DNA of 64,000 nucleotides, from NCBI GenBank assembly GCA_022447585.1, contig JAKVAR010000009.1, forward strand, positions 369,133 through 433,132, read 5' to 3'. This document shows positions 1-11,100 of this stretch, piece by piece (within the stretch, counting starts at the first letter, position 1; each line of letters begins with the position of its first letter). This stretch comes from Crocinitomicaceae bacterium (GTDB taxonomy: Bacteria > Bacteroidota > Bacteroidia > Flavobacteriales_D > Crocinitomicaceae). The translations under genes and the position numbers were made by a program. The notes beneath the pieces are model-generated. The model was not told where the DNA came from and did not search any database. It was given only the letters and a program-made list of their open reading frames with translations.

Positions 1-3000
1 ATCTATTAAGATTGAATCAACAACGATATTTGCAGGCTCAACAATATGGACCCATGCATTATCTACACCGCTAGAAGAATTATTTTTCACTCTATAATCC
101 CAGACAACATTTCTTTGATTAGCATCTTGCCATGGGTTTTGAGAAAGTAATTGTATATCAGCCCTTTTAAATCTTATTTTATCCGGTGATGATGATGCAA
201 TCAAATCTGTTTCCAAGCCATCAATAGCATCAGATTTGACATATTTGACAAACCAATCTACATCTTGATAAGTATTTTCCGGCACATCACAATTAGGCGC
301 GATTTCGATAAAAAGTTTACTGTCAAAGCCATCATCACTCAGGGCTAATTGACCGGAGTTATAATATTGTTCAATATCATATATTAAGGTATCTCCAATT
401 ATATTATCTGGGGACAAGGAATTTAGGGTAGTTGCATTAGCCGCATTCGTTTTCTTTGTATTATAATTTTTATATCTCGTGTTTATATGAGCATAATTTG
501 GCGGAATAACGGCTATAATCTCCTTTACTTTACCCCAATTTCTATATTCATACGGAAAGAGGTTACCACCAGAGTAATTAGATCCAACATCACCAATAGA
601 CATTCCAAAGCCTTGATTTATAATTTTTGTACAAGAATTGACTGTGAAATTATTTGCAGACTTGTTTTTAAAAGAATAACCAATAAGCGTTATTCTACCA
701 TTTCGAAAACCACAATTTTCCTTTTGTGCACTCGTTGGATTATCAACTTCACTCACATAAAACTCATTCAAGAAAGTTGTTTCTTTTATTCCACTTGGAA
801 CTATGTCGGAGACACGGTACTTAACTTGTAAATCAATAGAATCTCCTGCTCCATAAGTGAATCCATCCAAGTTAACATTTAAACTAGATAAATATTCTTC
901 AGAGAGGTTATATTCAAAAATTCGAGTATTTCCTTGCCCTGTTATTACCGGAGTTATCCCTTGAACTGTATAACTCTGTTGGGTTTCGACATCGTAAATA
1001 GTTAGATTTGCCTCAATACAGTCTAAAACATTACCATAGTCAATATCAGATATAAACTTTGAATACCCCCATGTCTCAGTTGTCAACCCTATTACACCTG
1101 TAGAACGTGATAGAATTGTGTCACCAGTCATGGCTCTATGAGCCATGACTTGGTCATTATTTAGAGAACCTGAAACATCGGGGCTGCCGTCTAAATCATT
1201 ATCAGGCGATCCAAAGTTTATTCTAGAAATATCGAACTCGATATTTTTAAGACTATTACAATTAGCATCCGGGCAATGTAAATAAGTGGTAGTCAAAACG
1301 GTACATTCTAATGGAATAGAACACGAGGAACATGTTTCATCTACTATATAATCAAAGTTAAGCTCAATATCTTTCCATCCGTTAACACCGCAGGATCCCA
1401 GTAGTCGTAATTCTAAAACACTTTTTGCCACAACAAAGGGAGCCGATGCCGGATAAATGGCCTCTACGATGTTTGTTTGCGCATCGTAAGAAATAGAATT
1501 TGCCAACCATTCAATTCCATTTGAAGCAAAGCTTAGGTTTTCAAATTCAAGACCATCTTCAAGCGTAAATCGAACCCTATATAAGGAGTTCGAAGTTTGA
1601 GGTAATGTATTCTGAAAACTTGATACTATAAACCTATAGTTCTCTGACTCATTTTCAGTAATATCAATTGGGGTTTCCGTGAAAAACGTAATGTACTGGC
1701 TATTCACTTCCTGCCCCTTTATTGCGTTGTCATACACCTCAATATCACATACATCTGTATACAAAAGTTCGGCACGCCAACCTTTCAAAGCGTCATCCTC
1801 GCAAGTTTGAATACAACAGGAATACATATCCCACTCTATGATTAAAGAATCCCCTGGGTTTAAGTCTGGCAAATCAATAATAACCTTTCCAATTGGATTA
1901 TTACCCAGACAACTTAAATCACCAGAATTACTTGTGGCAATCGCGCTTGTAATTGACAATGAATTTACTTGACCATTCACCCCATCCTTATATGTAAATG
2001 AATTTTCGTCAAATCTTGAAAAAATATCTTGATCATAACTACTTCCTGAAGCCTTGAATATTTCAATTTGTAAATCTTTACCTAATCCAGCTCCTGTATT
2101 TACAAGAATCAATTTCTGCTTTGAAGCAGATCCATTACCAAAACATTCACTCAAATCAGCTTCTGCATCCAACGTTATATTTGGTGAATCAAATTCAATC
2201 AGAGAATTAGCATAACTATTCGAGGAATTTTCTGTTTGATTTTCACACCCCCATGATGCATTTATAGTGGACACTATAGATAAATCGGAACATGCAATTC
2301 CAGAAAGAGTTTCTACAATTGTGATTGATTCATTCTGGTCTAAATAATTATCCCCATTACCAATACTATTGAAATCGGTTCCATTCAAAATAATTGAATC
2401 CCCAAACAACGATCCAATATCAATACTAGTTATCTCTAAAGCAGCATTATTCTGAACATCTGTTATTACTATTTCATTAGTACGTCCATTACCTCCATTA
2501 ATAACTGTTATAGACCTTTGTACAGATGCGCCACTACTAAAACTCACTGAATTTGGAGCCACTGAAATTATACTTAAAACTGGAAACAACACATTATAGA
2601 ATTCACTCAGTTGATTTTCAATAAGCTGAGTCGAGTTAACAGTTACATTATTCCGGAAGAAACCACCTTGCTCTTGGAAACTTATAGCGTCTATAGTCGC
2701 AAAGTACTTAATACTAAATAAAACACTATCTCCATTACCGATCTCGTTTGCTGTAAAAATTAAATTAGTGGAGTTTAGCACATTTTGCTCAGTCACTCCT
2801 GAGCTATTCATATCATTTACCGATCCTGGGATATACTCTATACCTGTTGGTAGTGATATGCTTATTGTGACATTTTGTAAATCTTGTAGCCCCGTGTTTT
2901 CAATAGTTACAAAAAAATCGGTAGAATCTTCACAAACTAACACTTCGGAAGATTGGGTAAATTTAAAGTCCAGCGTTTGAGCATTTGTACAAATGGAAAG

Positions 3001-3036
3001 AAGACATAGGATGATTAATAAGTAGAGTGTTTTCAT
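1..3036 (-). CDS. Large secreted DUF11-like repeat protein, C-terminus cut by window edge
   Basis: An open frame runs on the minus strand from an ATG at 3036-3034 to base 1 without a stop (1012 codons), so the C-terminus lies outside the window. The N-terminus is a signal peptide (MKTLYLLIILCLLSICTNAQ). What follows is Thr/Ser/Asn/Asp-rich beta-sandwich sequence. Residues about 20-120 (FFVTIENTGLQDLQNVTI, then a GNGDSVLFSIKY stretch) resemble DUF11/CARDB-like modules of Bacteroidetes surface proteins, and later stretches repeat the same style. Such proteins usually end in a T9SS or gliding-motility-associated C-terminal domain, but that part cannot be seen here. Likely an exported surface adhesin or structural protein; the function is unknown. 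It is divergent from the kelch operon. Confidence 0.85.
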   Translation of the reverse strand, partial: MKTLYLLIILCLLSICTNAQTLDFKFTQSSEVLVCEDSTDFFVTIENTGLQDLQNVTISISLPTGIEYIPGSVNDMNSSGVTEQNVLNSTNLIFTANEIGNGDSVLFSIKYFATIDAISFQEQGGFFRNNVTVNSTQLIENQLSEFYNVLFPVLSIISVAPNSVSFSSGASVQRSITVINGGNGRTNEIVITDVQNNAALEITSIDIGSLFGDSIILNGTDFNSIGNGDNYLDQNESITIVETLSGIACSDLSIVSTINASWGCENQTENSSNSYANSLIEFDSPNITLDAEADLSECFGNGSASKQKLILVNTGAGLGKDLQIEIFKASGSSYDQDIFSRFDENSFTYKDGVNGQVNSLSITSAIATSNSGDLSCLGNNPIGKVIIDLPDLNPGDSLIIEWDMYSCCIQTCEDDALKGWRAELLYTDVCDIEVYDNAIKGQEVNSQYITFFTETPIDITENESENYRFIVSSFQNTLPQTSNSLYRVRFTLEDGLEFENLSFASNGIEWLANSISYDAQTNIVEAIYPASAPFVVAKSVLELRLLGSCGVNGWKDIELNFDYIVDETCSSCSIPLECTVLTTTYLHCPDANCNSLKNIEFDISRINFGSPDNDLDGSPDVSGSLNNDQVMAHRAMTGDTILSRSTGVIGLTTETWGYSKFISDIDYGNVLDCIEANLTIYDVETQQSYTVQGITPVITGQGNTRIFEYNLSEEYLSSLNVNLDGFTYGAGDSIDLQVKYRVSDIVPSGIKETTFLNEFYVSEVDNPTSAQKENCGFRNGRITLIGYSFKNKSANNFTVNSCTKIINQGFGMSIGDVGSNYSGGNLFPYEYRNWGKVKEIIAVIPPNYAHINTRYKNYNTKKTNAANATTLNSLSPDNIIGDTLIYDIEQYYNSGQLALSDDGFDSKLFIEIAPNCDVPENTYQDVDWFVKYVKSDAIDGLETDLIASSSPDKIRFKRADIQLLSQNPWQDANQRNVVWDYRVKNNSSSGVDNAWVHIVEPANIVVDSILID

Positions 3037-3398
3037 GATTTCGATTTTCGCATGTAAAGTCCAAAAGCACTCCAAAAACACAAAACATTGAAAAACAACG
3101 ACTTAATACGCATAAACCATTCCCATAATGAGAAAAAAAGCCTATTTGGGATAAACAAAAATAGAAAGAATTCTATCGCTTTAAGAAATCATAAGCTAGA
3201 AAAATGGTCTGAATGAAATTATATTACTAGTCACTATTATTGTTTAATATCTCAGCACATAGAACCACCAATTTATCTATAAAATCATTCAAACAACTCT
3301 TTTCCTTTTTGTCCGTCTTTTACTTGTTCTTTAAAGTCATTTAACTTAAATTAACGATTTAGAAACAGACCAAAAACTAAAACATAAACTTTCCTCTG
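3037..3398. other. Divergent intergenic region
   Basis: This spacer of about 360 bp separates the leftward repeat-protein gene from the rightward kelch operon, so it should hold both promoters. I see AT-rich sequence but no element matching TTTG with TAnnTTTG at good spacing in either direction, no hairpin terminator and no convincing small gene. Confidence 0.5.
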
Positions 3399-4613
3399 AT
3401 GATAAAACAATTATGTTTAATCGTACTACTTTTTATTACTACAGCATTAGAATTAAATGCTCAGACCTGGAATCAAAAGGCAAACGTACCTACTATTGCT
3501 AGACATAGAGCAACTTCATTTTCCATTGGAAACAAAGGTTATGTATGTCTCGGCCATATAAACACCGTCGCAAATATTTTGTTCGAAGACTTATGGGAAT
3601 ACAACCCAGCAAGTAACACTTGGACCCAAAAGGCCGATTTCGGAGGAGGCTTAAGGTATCATGCACATGGTTTTGTAATTAACGGAAAAGCATATGTGGG
3701 AACCGGCCGAGATGCCAGCTCATATCAAGATGATAATTGGGAATATGACCCAACAACAAACACATGGATTCAAAAGTCAGACATTCCTGGTCCTAATAGA
3801 AGAGGTACCGTTTCTTTTGTAATAAACGATATTGGATATGTTGGTTCTGGATTAACAAGCAGCGGAGGAAGCAGTACTTCAAACGATTTCTATGCTTATG
3901 ACCCAACCATTGATAACTGGACAGAAGTAGCTTCTTTCCCTGGTCAGTCGCGCAATTCTGCAGTAGGTTTCGCTATTGGCTCAAAGGGGTATATGGGAAC
4001 CGGAGATACTGGCGGATATAGTGCTAGTAAGGACTTTTGGGAATATGACTCTGCACTTGATGTGTGGACTCAAAAAGCGAACGTAGGTGACTCTATTAGA
4101 CGTCATGCCACTGGTTTCGCATTAAATGGAAGGGGATATATTGGATCAGGTCACAATACGAATATCGATGATGATATGGATGATTTTTGGGAATACAACC
4201 CCGCATTAGATACCTGGGTACAAATCGAAGATTTTTTAGGGATATCAAGAAGATACATGACGTCTTTTGTTATTGCAAATAGGGCTTACACCTCAATGGG
4301 AACCAATGGAATCAACTTCAATGATTTATGGGAATATAACCCAAGTTATATTGTTGCATTGCCTCCTAGCTTTGACGATGTTGATGTTGCTGTAACTGAA
4401 CTGTCAAACCATAGTTTTGAAATTGACATTTCAGATTTACCTAATAACCTGCAAGAAACTTTTGTTGTAATAAACAATAAAGAAGGAGTGATGATAGAGA
4501 AATTAACTCTTCCAGCGGGCGCACAATCAATTCAGAGTAGCCAAATTCCAGAGAATTGTACTTTTCGATTAGTATTGGATGGAATTGTTACAAAATCGGG
4601 AAAATTAAAATAA
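3399..4613 (+). CDS. Secreted kelch-repeat beta-propeller protein (first of three)
   Basis: This 404-residue protein starts with a signal peptide (cleavage near Ala21-Gln22) followed by six kelch-like blades. Each blade carries the pattern (D)LWEYNPxxxTW, then TQKA, then GYVGTG; blades recur about every 50 residues from residue 25 to 320. Kelch blades form a beta-propeller that usually binds proteins or glycans. The last 75 residues (from about 330) are a beta-rich tail ending SGKLK; it looks like a sorting domain but lacks the usual YPNPS opening, so T9SS export is inferred. It is the first gene of an operon with two paralogues. The ligand is unknown. Confidence 0.88.
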   Translation: MIKQLCLIVLLFITTALELNAQTWNQKANVPTIARHRATSFSIGNKGYVCLGHINTVANILFEDLWEYNPASNTWTQKADFGGGLRYHAHGFVINGKAYVGTGRDASSYQDDNWEYDPTTNTWIQKSDIPGPNRRGTVSFVINDIGYVGSGLTSSGGSSTSNDFYAYDPTIDNWTEVASFPGQSRNSAVGFAIGSKGYMGTGDTGGYSASKDFWEYDSALDVWTQKANVGDSIRRHATGFALNGRGYIGSGHNTNIDDDMDDFWEYNPALDTWVQIEDFLGISRRYMTSFVIANRAYTSMGTNGINFNDLWEYNPSYIVALPPSFDDVDVAVTELSNHSFEIDISDLPNNLQETFVVINNKEGVMIEKLTLPAGAQSIQSSQIPENCTFRLVLDGIVTKSGKLK

Positions 4614-4614
4614 A

Positions 4615-4636
4615 TCGTTCGATCTAAATCGAGCGA
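4615..4636 (+). promoter_or_regulatory. Intercistronic hairpin between kelch genes 1 and 2
   Basis: TCGTTCGAT at 4615-4623 and ATCGAGCGA at 4628-4636 pair over 9 bp (one G-U) around a CTAA loop. It begins 2 nt after the stop of the first kelch gene. No T-run follows, so it is more likely an mRNA stability or processing element than a terminator. Confidence 0.5.
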
Positions 4637-4645
4637 AACTATAAT

Positions 4646-5887
4646 ATGTATGATATGAAAAAAAGTGTCTTATTATGTTTTCTATTATTCTCGGGTCTTA
4701 TCTGCTTTAGCCAAGAAAACACCTGGGATCAAAAGGAATCGTTTGTAATCAAAAGGGAAAGAATGGCTTCGTTCTCAATCGGCTCAAAAGGATATATATG
4801 TGCCGGCCTTGATTCTGTTGTACGAAAGGATTTGTGGGAATACGACCCTGCATTGGATAGTTGGAGTCAACTAGCCGATTTACCTGCTAGTGAACGAAGA
4901 AATCCAGTCGCATTTTCTTTGAATGGTATGGGGTATGTGGGTACAGGGCATAGTGGAGTCTATTCTTCTACCGGTGTTATTTTAAAAGATTTTTGGCAAT
5001 ATGACCCAGTATTGAATGCATGGACGCAAAAAGCGGACTACCCTGGAGCGAATGGAAATGGAGTTTATTTCGGCACCGCTTTTTCGACTGACAATTACGG
5101 ATACATAGCATGCGGGAAGAAAGGGACTAGCAGTTATGAAAACGATTTATGGCAATACGATGATATCAATGATAGCTGGACGCAAAAGGCAAATTTCCCA
5201 GGAGGTGATCGTTACAACCTTATGAGCTTTGTCATTAATAATATTGGTTATGTAGGATTTGGTAGTGATCAGGATATTTTCAGAAAAGATTTATGGGCCT
5301 ACGATGAATTGACAGATTCCTGGACTCAAAAAGCAGATTGTGAAGGCGTAGCAAGAGCTGCAGGAGGAACTTTTAGCTTACAAGATCGAGGTTTCATTTG
5401 CTGTGGCGCCGATGGAGGTTTCAAAGAAGATTTATGGGAATATGACCCATTTATGGATCGATGGAAAATTCGTGCTTATTTCCCTACCGATGGAAGGAGA
5501 TATGGACTATCGCTATCCATTAATAATAAAGGATACTTCGGGGCTGGAAAAGGTAGTTTTGGGAAGAAAAGAAGTATGTACGAATATACGCCTATGACTC
5601 TTTTTGGATGGATGATGGAAGAACTTTCGTTAGAGTCTATTTTGAAGCCTGAAATCGTAATTTATCCAAACCCATCAATTGATAAAATTAATATCAATTG
5701 GAATAAAGAAGCTTCAGTTAATCGCATAGTTTTATCTGATATAAAAGGAGAAACTAAAAAAGATGAATATGTATCAGGTGAGTCATTAATTTTAAATGTT
5801 TCAAACTATTCTGCAGGGATTTACTTTGTTTCATTAATAGGGGAGAGTAATGATATTTTAAGCACTGAAAAAATTGTAATACAATGA
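4646..5887 (+). CDS. Secreted kelch-repeat protein with T9SS sorting domain (second of three)
   Basis: A 413-residue protein; the ATG at 4655 (fourth codon, MKKSVLL) is the more natural start of the signal peptide, which ends near CFSQ. Six kelch blades follow (LWEYDPALDSW, FWQYDPVLNAW, LWQYDDINDSW, LWAYDELTDSW, LWEYDPFMDRW, MYEYTPM). From about residue 340 there is a classic type-A T9SS C-terminal domain starting IVIYPNPSIDKI and ending KIVIQ. The protein should be carried across the outer membrane by T9SS and anchored or released. Its stop overlaps the start of the next gene by 4 nt (ATGA), which suggests translational coupling. Confidence 0.92.
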   Translation: MYDMKKSVLLCFLLFSGLICFSQENTWDQKESFVIKRERMASFSIGSKGYICAGLDSVVRKDLWEYDPALDSWSQLADLPASERRNPVAFSLNGMGYVGTGHSGVYSSTGVILKDFWQYDPVLNAWTQKADYPGANGNGVYFGTAFSTDNYGYIACGKKGTSSYENDLWQYDDINDSWTQKANFPGGDRYNLMSFVINNIGYVGFGSDQDIFRKDLWAYDELTDSWTQKADCEGVARAAGGTFSLQDRGFICCGADGGFKEDLWEYDPFMDRWKIRAYFPTDGRRYGLSLSINNKGYFGAGKGSFGKKRSMYEYTPMTLFGWMMEELSLESILKPEIVIYPNPSIDKININWNKEASVNRIVLSDIKGETKKDEYVSGESLILNVSNYSAGIYFVSLIGESNDILSTEKIVIQ

Positions 5888-7800
5888 TAAATTACAAACA
5901 AATAACATTTGCCTTCCTTTTTATTTTTGCCAATAATGTTAAGGCTCAAGATATATGGACACAATTAGACAACGTCAATGGCGCTCCAAAATCCGCATGT
6001 GTTGGATTCTCGGTTAATGGAGAAGGTTATATTGCACTTGGCTTAGACGAATATTTTGAAAGGGACCAACTTTATTCATACGATGTTTTCTGGGACGACT
6101 GGGACAATGAAGAGGAGTTAGGTAATGCTGTTGGACTTGGGCTCGAGCGTTCTTCCGCAGTATCCTTTAGTATTGGCAATCTTGCCTATGTTGGATTAGG
6201 CAGCAGTACTGGAGATGCTTATTTTGGTGATTTCTGGGAGTATAATCCTGCGACAAATTCGTGGTCTCAACTAGCCAACTTTGACGGGACAGCGCGCAGA
6301 CAGGCTGTAGGGTTTTCAATCGGTTCAAAAGGCTATGTTGGAACAGGAGTAGATGAGAATGGAGATTACCGAAAGGATTTTTGGGAATACGATCCAAGTG
6401 CAAATACATGGAATCAACTTAATGATTTTGGTGGTAGCGCAAGACAATCTGCAGTTGGATTTTCCATGGGAGGTTATGGCTATCTCGGCACAGGTGATGA
6501 TGGTACGCCAACAAAAGACTTTTGGCAATATGATCCAGCTTCGGATCAATGGACTCAAAAACAAGATTTCCCGGGATCAGAAAGGGCTGGAGCTATTGGG
6601 TTTGGTTTTTATCCTCAAGGATTTATAGCCACTGGTTACGATATAAATTTTGAATACACAGATGATGTGTGGGAATACAATGCGGAGTATGATTTTTGGA
6701 CCCAAAGAAATGATTTTCCTGGAGTAGCCAGAACTAAAGCTGTTGCCTTTACCATTGGTAACCTCGCATACGTTGGTACTGGTTATAACGATAATTATTT
6801 AGATGATTTTTGGAGTTATTCTCCCTTATGTTTACCTGATTCTAGTCAAGTGACAGAATCTGCATGTTCTTATAATGGATTTACATGGATTAATGGAAGC
6901 ACATATTTTCCTGCAGATGGCAATGGTCCCTGGTACCACACTATTCCATCTGGGACAATAAATGGCTGCGATAGCGTAATTTCACTGTCTATTTCTTGGG
7001 AAGAAAACGACACAACATTAGTAACAATGGATGAATGCAGTACTGGCTTTACTTGGGATAATGGCGTAACTTACTCTTCTGTTGACGGAAATGGACCATG
7101 GTACCATGCTTATCCTGGATCTGGCTTATGTGACAGCGTAGTGGAACTAACAGTTAACTGGATATATGAAGACACAACATTTATACAATCGACTGAATGC
7201 AGCACTGGTTTTACTTGGGTAGATGGTAACACCTATACGCCATCAGATGGAAATGGACCATGGTATATGTCTTACAATGGAAGTGGAGTATGTGATAGTA
7301 TTGTGGAACTCATTGTAACATGGAATTATGTGAACACATCTATCACAGTAAATGGCAGCACATTAACGTCAGATGCTCCTCTGAATAACACTTTTCAATG
7401 GGTTGATTGTGATAACAACTTTTCTGCTATTCCAGGTGAAACAAACCAGTCTTTTACACCAACAAATCTTTCAGGAAATTATGCAGTAATAACCAGTGAT
7501 GGCCTTTGCCAAGACACTTCGGAATGTGAATACGTTTCTTATGTTGGAATAGATGAAAATAACCCCAATTATGACATAGTAGTATATCCTAACCCGACAT
7601 ATGGGACGATAAATGTACAACTTAGTAATTTAGATGAACCGAACTTAACTGTATACAATTTATCAGGAAAGCGTATACTAGAATTCAATGATATTGAGGA
7701 TGAGCTGTTTAAGTTCCAATTGGATCAACCCGCTGGTTTTTACGTTATTGAAATAAAGAATCAAGGAACCATAAAACGTTTTAAATTGACGAAAAAATAG
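5884..7800 (+). CDS. Secreted kelch-repeat protein with Trp-rich repeats and T9SS sorting domain (third of three)
   Basis: This 638-residue protein has a signal peptide (cleavage near VKAQ) and six kelch blades (FWEYNPATNSW, FWEYDPSANTW, FWQYDPASDQW and others) to about residue 315. Next come three tandem repeats of about 50 residues (6850-7350), each with an E(S/C)x..GFTW, then DGNGPWY, then CDSVxxL core. This repeat type is common in large T9SS adhesins. A further module (FQWVDCDNN, then DTSECEYVS) precedes a type-A T9SS domain (VVYPNPTYGTI) ending FKLTKK. The start overlaps the previous gene by 4 nt. It extends the propeller of its two neighbours with a stalk; probably a surface-attached member of the same set. 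Confidence 0.92.
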   Translation: MINYKQITFAFLFIFANNVKAQDIWTQLDNVNGAPKSACVGFSVNGEGYIALGLDEYFERDQLYSYDVFWDDWDNEEELGNAVGLGLERSSAVSFSIGNLAYVGLGSSTGDAYFGDFWEYNPATNSWSQLANFDGTARRQAVGFSIGSKGYVGTGVDENGDYRKDFWEYDPSANTWNQLNDFGGSARQSAVGFSMGGYGYLGTGDDGTPTKDFWQYDPASDQWTQKQDFPGSERAGAIGFGFYPQGFIATGYDINFEYTDDVWEYNAEYDFWTQRNDFPGVARTKAVAFTIGNLAYVGTGYNDNYLDDFWSYSPLCLPDSSQVTESACSYNGFTWINGSTYFPADGNGPWYHTIPSGTINGCDSVISLSISWEENDTTLVTMDECSTGFTWDNGVTYSSVDGNGPWYHAYPGSGLCDSVVELTVNWIYEDTTFIQSTECSTGFTWVDGNTYTPSDGNGPWYMSYNGSGVCDSIVELIVTWNYVNTSITVNGSTLTSDAPLNNTFQWVDCDNNFSAIPGETNQSFTPTNLSGNYAVITSDGLCQDTSECEYVSYVGIDENNPNYDIVVYPNPTYGTINVQLSNLDEPNLTVYNLSGKRILEFNDIEDELFKFQLDQPAGFYVIEIKNQGTIKRFKLTKK

Positions 7801-8198
7801 AATATCGCAAACAGGTATGGTGGAAGAACTGAATAATTCAATAAGTGATACTGAGCTGTTTTGTTGTCTTTAATTCATAAAATTTGATCTGTAATCCCCT
7901 CTCTGATCAAAATAAACGTAGTGCTATATGTTGCTCAACTTGGAATTATTGCTGATAAGATAAGTGTGCCTGAAGTGCTTTTAATCTAAGGGTATAGAGC
8001 TATTTTTATTTTTTATGCTTAGGATTACTTTTGCAAAGTAAATATACCTCACTCATTAAACACTGTATCTATATTCTGGAACCACAATATTAATTTCAGC
8101 ACGATATGCTATTTAGTAACTTCGGCCAAAGAACATTGATATATAAAGGTAAACTGTACTTCGCAAAACATTAAAAGCTTGTAGAAGGGTATTTAGAT
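7801..8198. other. Convergent intergenic region
   Basis: About 400 bp lie between two convergent T9SS cargo genes. I see no clear terminator hairpin and no credible gene. The only signal is a lone plus-strand TACTTTTG at 8026-8033 without a -33 partner. Confidence 0.5.
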
Positions 8199-11100
8199 TT
8201 ATTTTATCACCAAACGATGAACACTTGAATTATCGCTTGTTTGAACCACAACAAAATAAACTCCCATTGATACTTTCAAATCGAATTCGGCTTTAGCTTC
8301 GTCGACATACGTTTCGCTTAAAATCATCTTTCCGTCCTCGCTGTAAATCAACACGTCAACCTGATTTACCCCTGAATTAAACTCAATCGAGAACTTCCCA
8401 GAAGAGGGGTTAGGGGAGATTAAAATTGCATTCTCATGCTGGTTTTCATCTATTCCCACCATATCAACAATAAAACATTCACTAGTATCAACACACAATT
8501 GAGAATCAACTACAACTGCATACTCACCATTTGCATTGGCAATAAACGTTTCATTTGTCGCACCCAAAATAATTGAATTATTGTCATCACAATCAATCCA
8601 CTGATAATTCAATAGTCCTGAAGCTGCAGTTAGTATGTTTTCATTTTGTGTTACTACCGTATTAACATTGTTCACTGTTAAGTCCAAGAAAGCCGTAGAA
8701 TCGCATCCCGCTGCATTAACTAAAATTACTGAATAAGATCCTGAAGAAGAATAAATCGTTCCATTCCATTCAATACCATTACACACCTCTAACGTTGTAT
8801 TTGATTCAGAAGGAATGCAATCGTCATTGACAATTACTCTGTAATCTTCAACTTCACCATCAAATCCAGTTTCACAAGGAGTTGGAGACGCATTGTATTT
8901 TGCTGATACACGCATTGTCGTTTTCCCGACAACAGCGCCCGCGGGTACATTGATAACTAAAGGTGATAAGTTTGTTGGACCATTAGCAGTATTTTGAGCC
9001 GTTCCCATGTCATATTCTTCACCAATATCCGTAAAATCACCATTTTGATTCCAGTCAATCCATGCTTTAGAGTATATTACATAATTTCCATCCGTATCTA
9101 AATTGACATTTAGGTTATAAGAACCACCAATAACGACCTCCGCAGAGTCTGTCATTGTATAATCTGTATAAGGCTGAAGCTTCCCCGTAAGATTATTAAT
9201 CCCATTAAAATCGACTAACGTCACCGCAGTGGTATAAGACATATTCCCAAATGATTCACATTGACCAAATGGTTCAACCTCATACATGAATTTATATGTT
9301 TCTGTCGTATCGCCAGCGTTTCCTACTGCAAACACTTTGAAATACATTTTCGTTCCAGCAGGATAAAAAGGCAATGCAGAAACAGACTCCCATTCATTTC
9401 CGGAAGTGTTAACCATATTAATCACATTTCCAAAGGTTGGTGTATTTGCGGACCACTCCAAATAAACGCTTGATAAAGTATTATCGTAAAGCACCGTAGA
9501 GTATACGTATTGTGGATTCGTGTTTTCCATTGGATATTGGCCATCTGGCATATCTGTAATCGAAGTCTTTGTTATTGATGGATATGATTGGCGTCCGTCT
9601 AATGTAAACTCCCACAAACCCCGTCCCCAAGTAGCCGCTCTCAATGTGTTAGAACCATTCATAACCTCCATTTCTAAAATAGAAGTATTTGGCAGATCAG
9701 GATTATAAAGAGACCAAGAATTATCTACCATTGCTTTCTTGTAAATACCGATTTCAGTACCTAAATAAATCGTTGAAGCATCCGTATGATCTATAACCAC
9801 AGATCGCACTGGCAAATCATTTAAGTTATGTGTTATATTAGACCATGTTAAACCTTGATTATTAGTAATGTAAACTTTCTGACCGTTATTCTGATATGAT
9901 CCATAAGTTACAACAATTACATGATCATCATTCGGGTCAATTGCGATATCTGTAATTGAGCTGTTTGGCAGACCAGAACTAATATCGATAAAAGTAACAC
10001 CTCCATCTAATGACTTTTCAATATCAGCACCTTTGGAAACAATCAACTCATCTGAATCGTTTTGAGCAATTGCAGCGTGACTAATAGTTCCTGAAAAACT
10101 CGGAGTGCCCAACTGTGTCCAAGATGAACCAAAATTATCACTGCGATGAATATTTTCACCAAAAGAATAGACAACCATCTGATCATTTGGATCATAAACA
10201 AGGGGAGCAACCCAACCACCAGATTGATTTGGAGGAGTAACACCAGACTGGGTCATACCGCCATCTTTCGTTCTTCTGCGTCCGCCATATTGAAGACTAC
10301 CAATCATCCAATCATCATTTAATGGGTGAATAATTCCTTCCATTCCATCCGCTCCATAGAACTCAACCCATGAATTTTCAGTCTTGATACTCGTACCGTT
10401 ATCTTGTGACCCACAAATAGTTCTGGCATGATTAGATTGACTCAAACCTAAATTGTAATTCTCACGAATAGATTGTCCTTCGTAGATTTCCCATGTTACC
10501 CCGTTATCCAAACTTTTACAAAGTAAACCATCTGTATTAACCCAAAACACACCATTCTGGCATCTCGCTCCTCTTATATCTGCATGAACATATGTACCCG
10601 TAGTATTGTAATTCGCATTTCCTTGACTCCAAAATGTAGCTTGATTAAATGTTTGACCTTCATCAGTACTCATATGGGTATCAATATCTCCAAAGAGCAT
10701 ATAGTCTGTATTCACATCACTTACTGCAAAAGCACCATAATTATCGATGCCAGGATTAGACAGGAGCGTAAAGTTCTGACCTTCATCTATTGATTTCCAG
10801 ATTCCATCACTGGTACCGACATACACACAATTAGGACACGCCGCAGAAGTTGAGAGTTTGATCGAAGAAGAATTTCCAGCTAAGGCATTGGTTGCATTAA
10901 ATGTAATTCCAGCGTCAGTTGAAACGTAAATTGCGTTATTATTATTCGATGTTGTAGCGTAAATTATATTCGGATTTGTAGGATGAAAAGCAAAAGCTCT
11001 AAAATCTAAAGTAGGCACTGGAGTTGTCCATGTAGCCAAATCGTCATCAGAACGAAACAACCCTTCATTTGAACCAATAAAAACAAGGCCCGATATTGTA

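Noticed and set aside
8026..8033. Perfect plus-strand TACTTTTG in the convergent gap
   Set aside because: No -33 TTTG at a fitting distance and no gene downstream on that strand; an antisense start is possible but unsupported.
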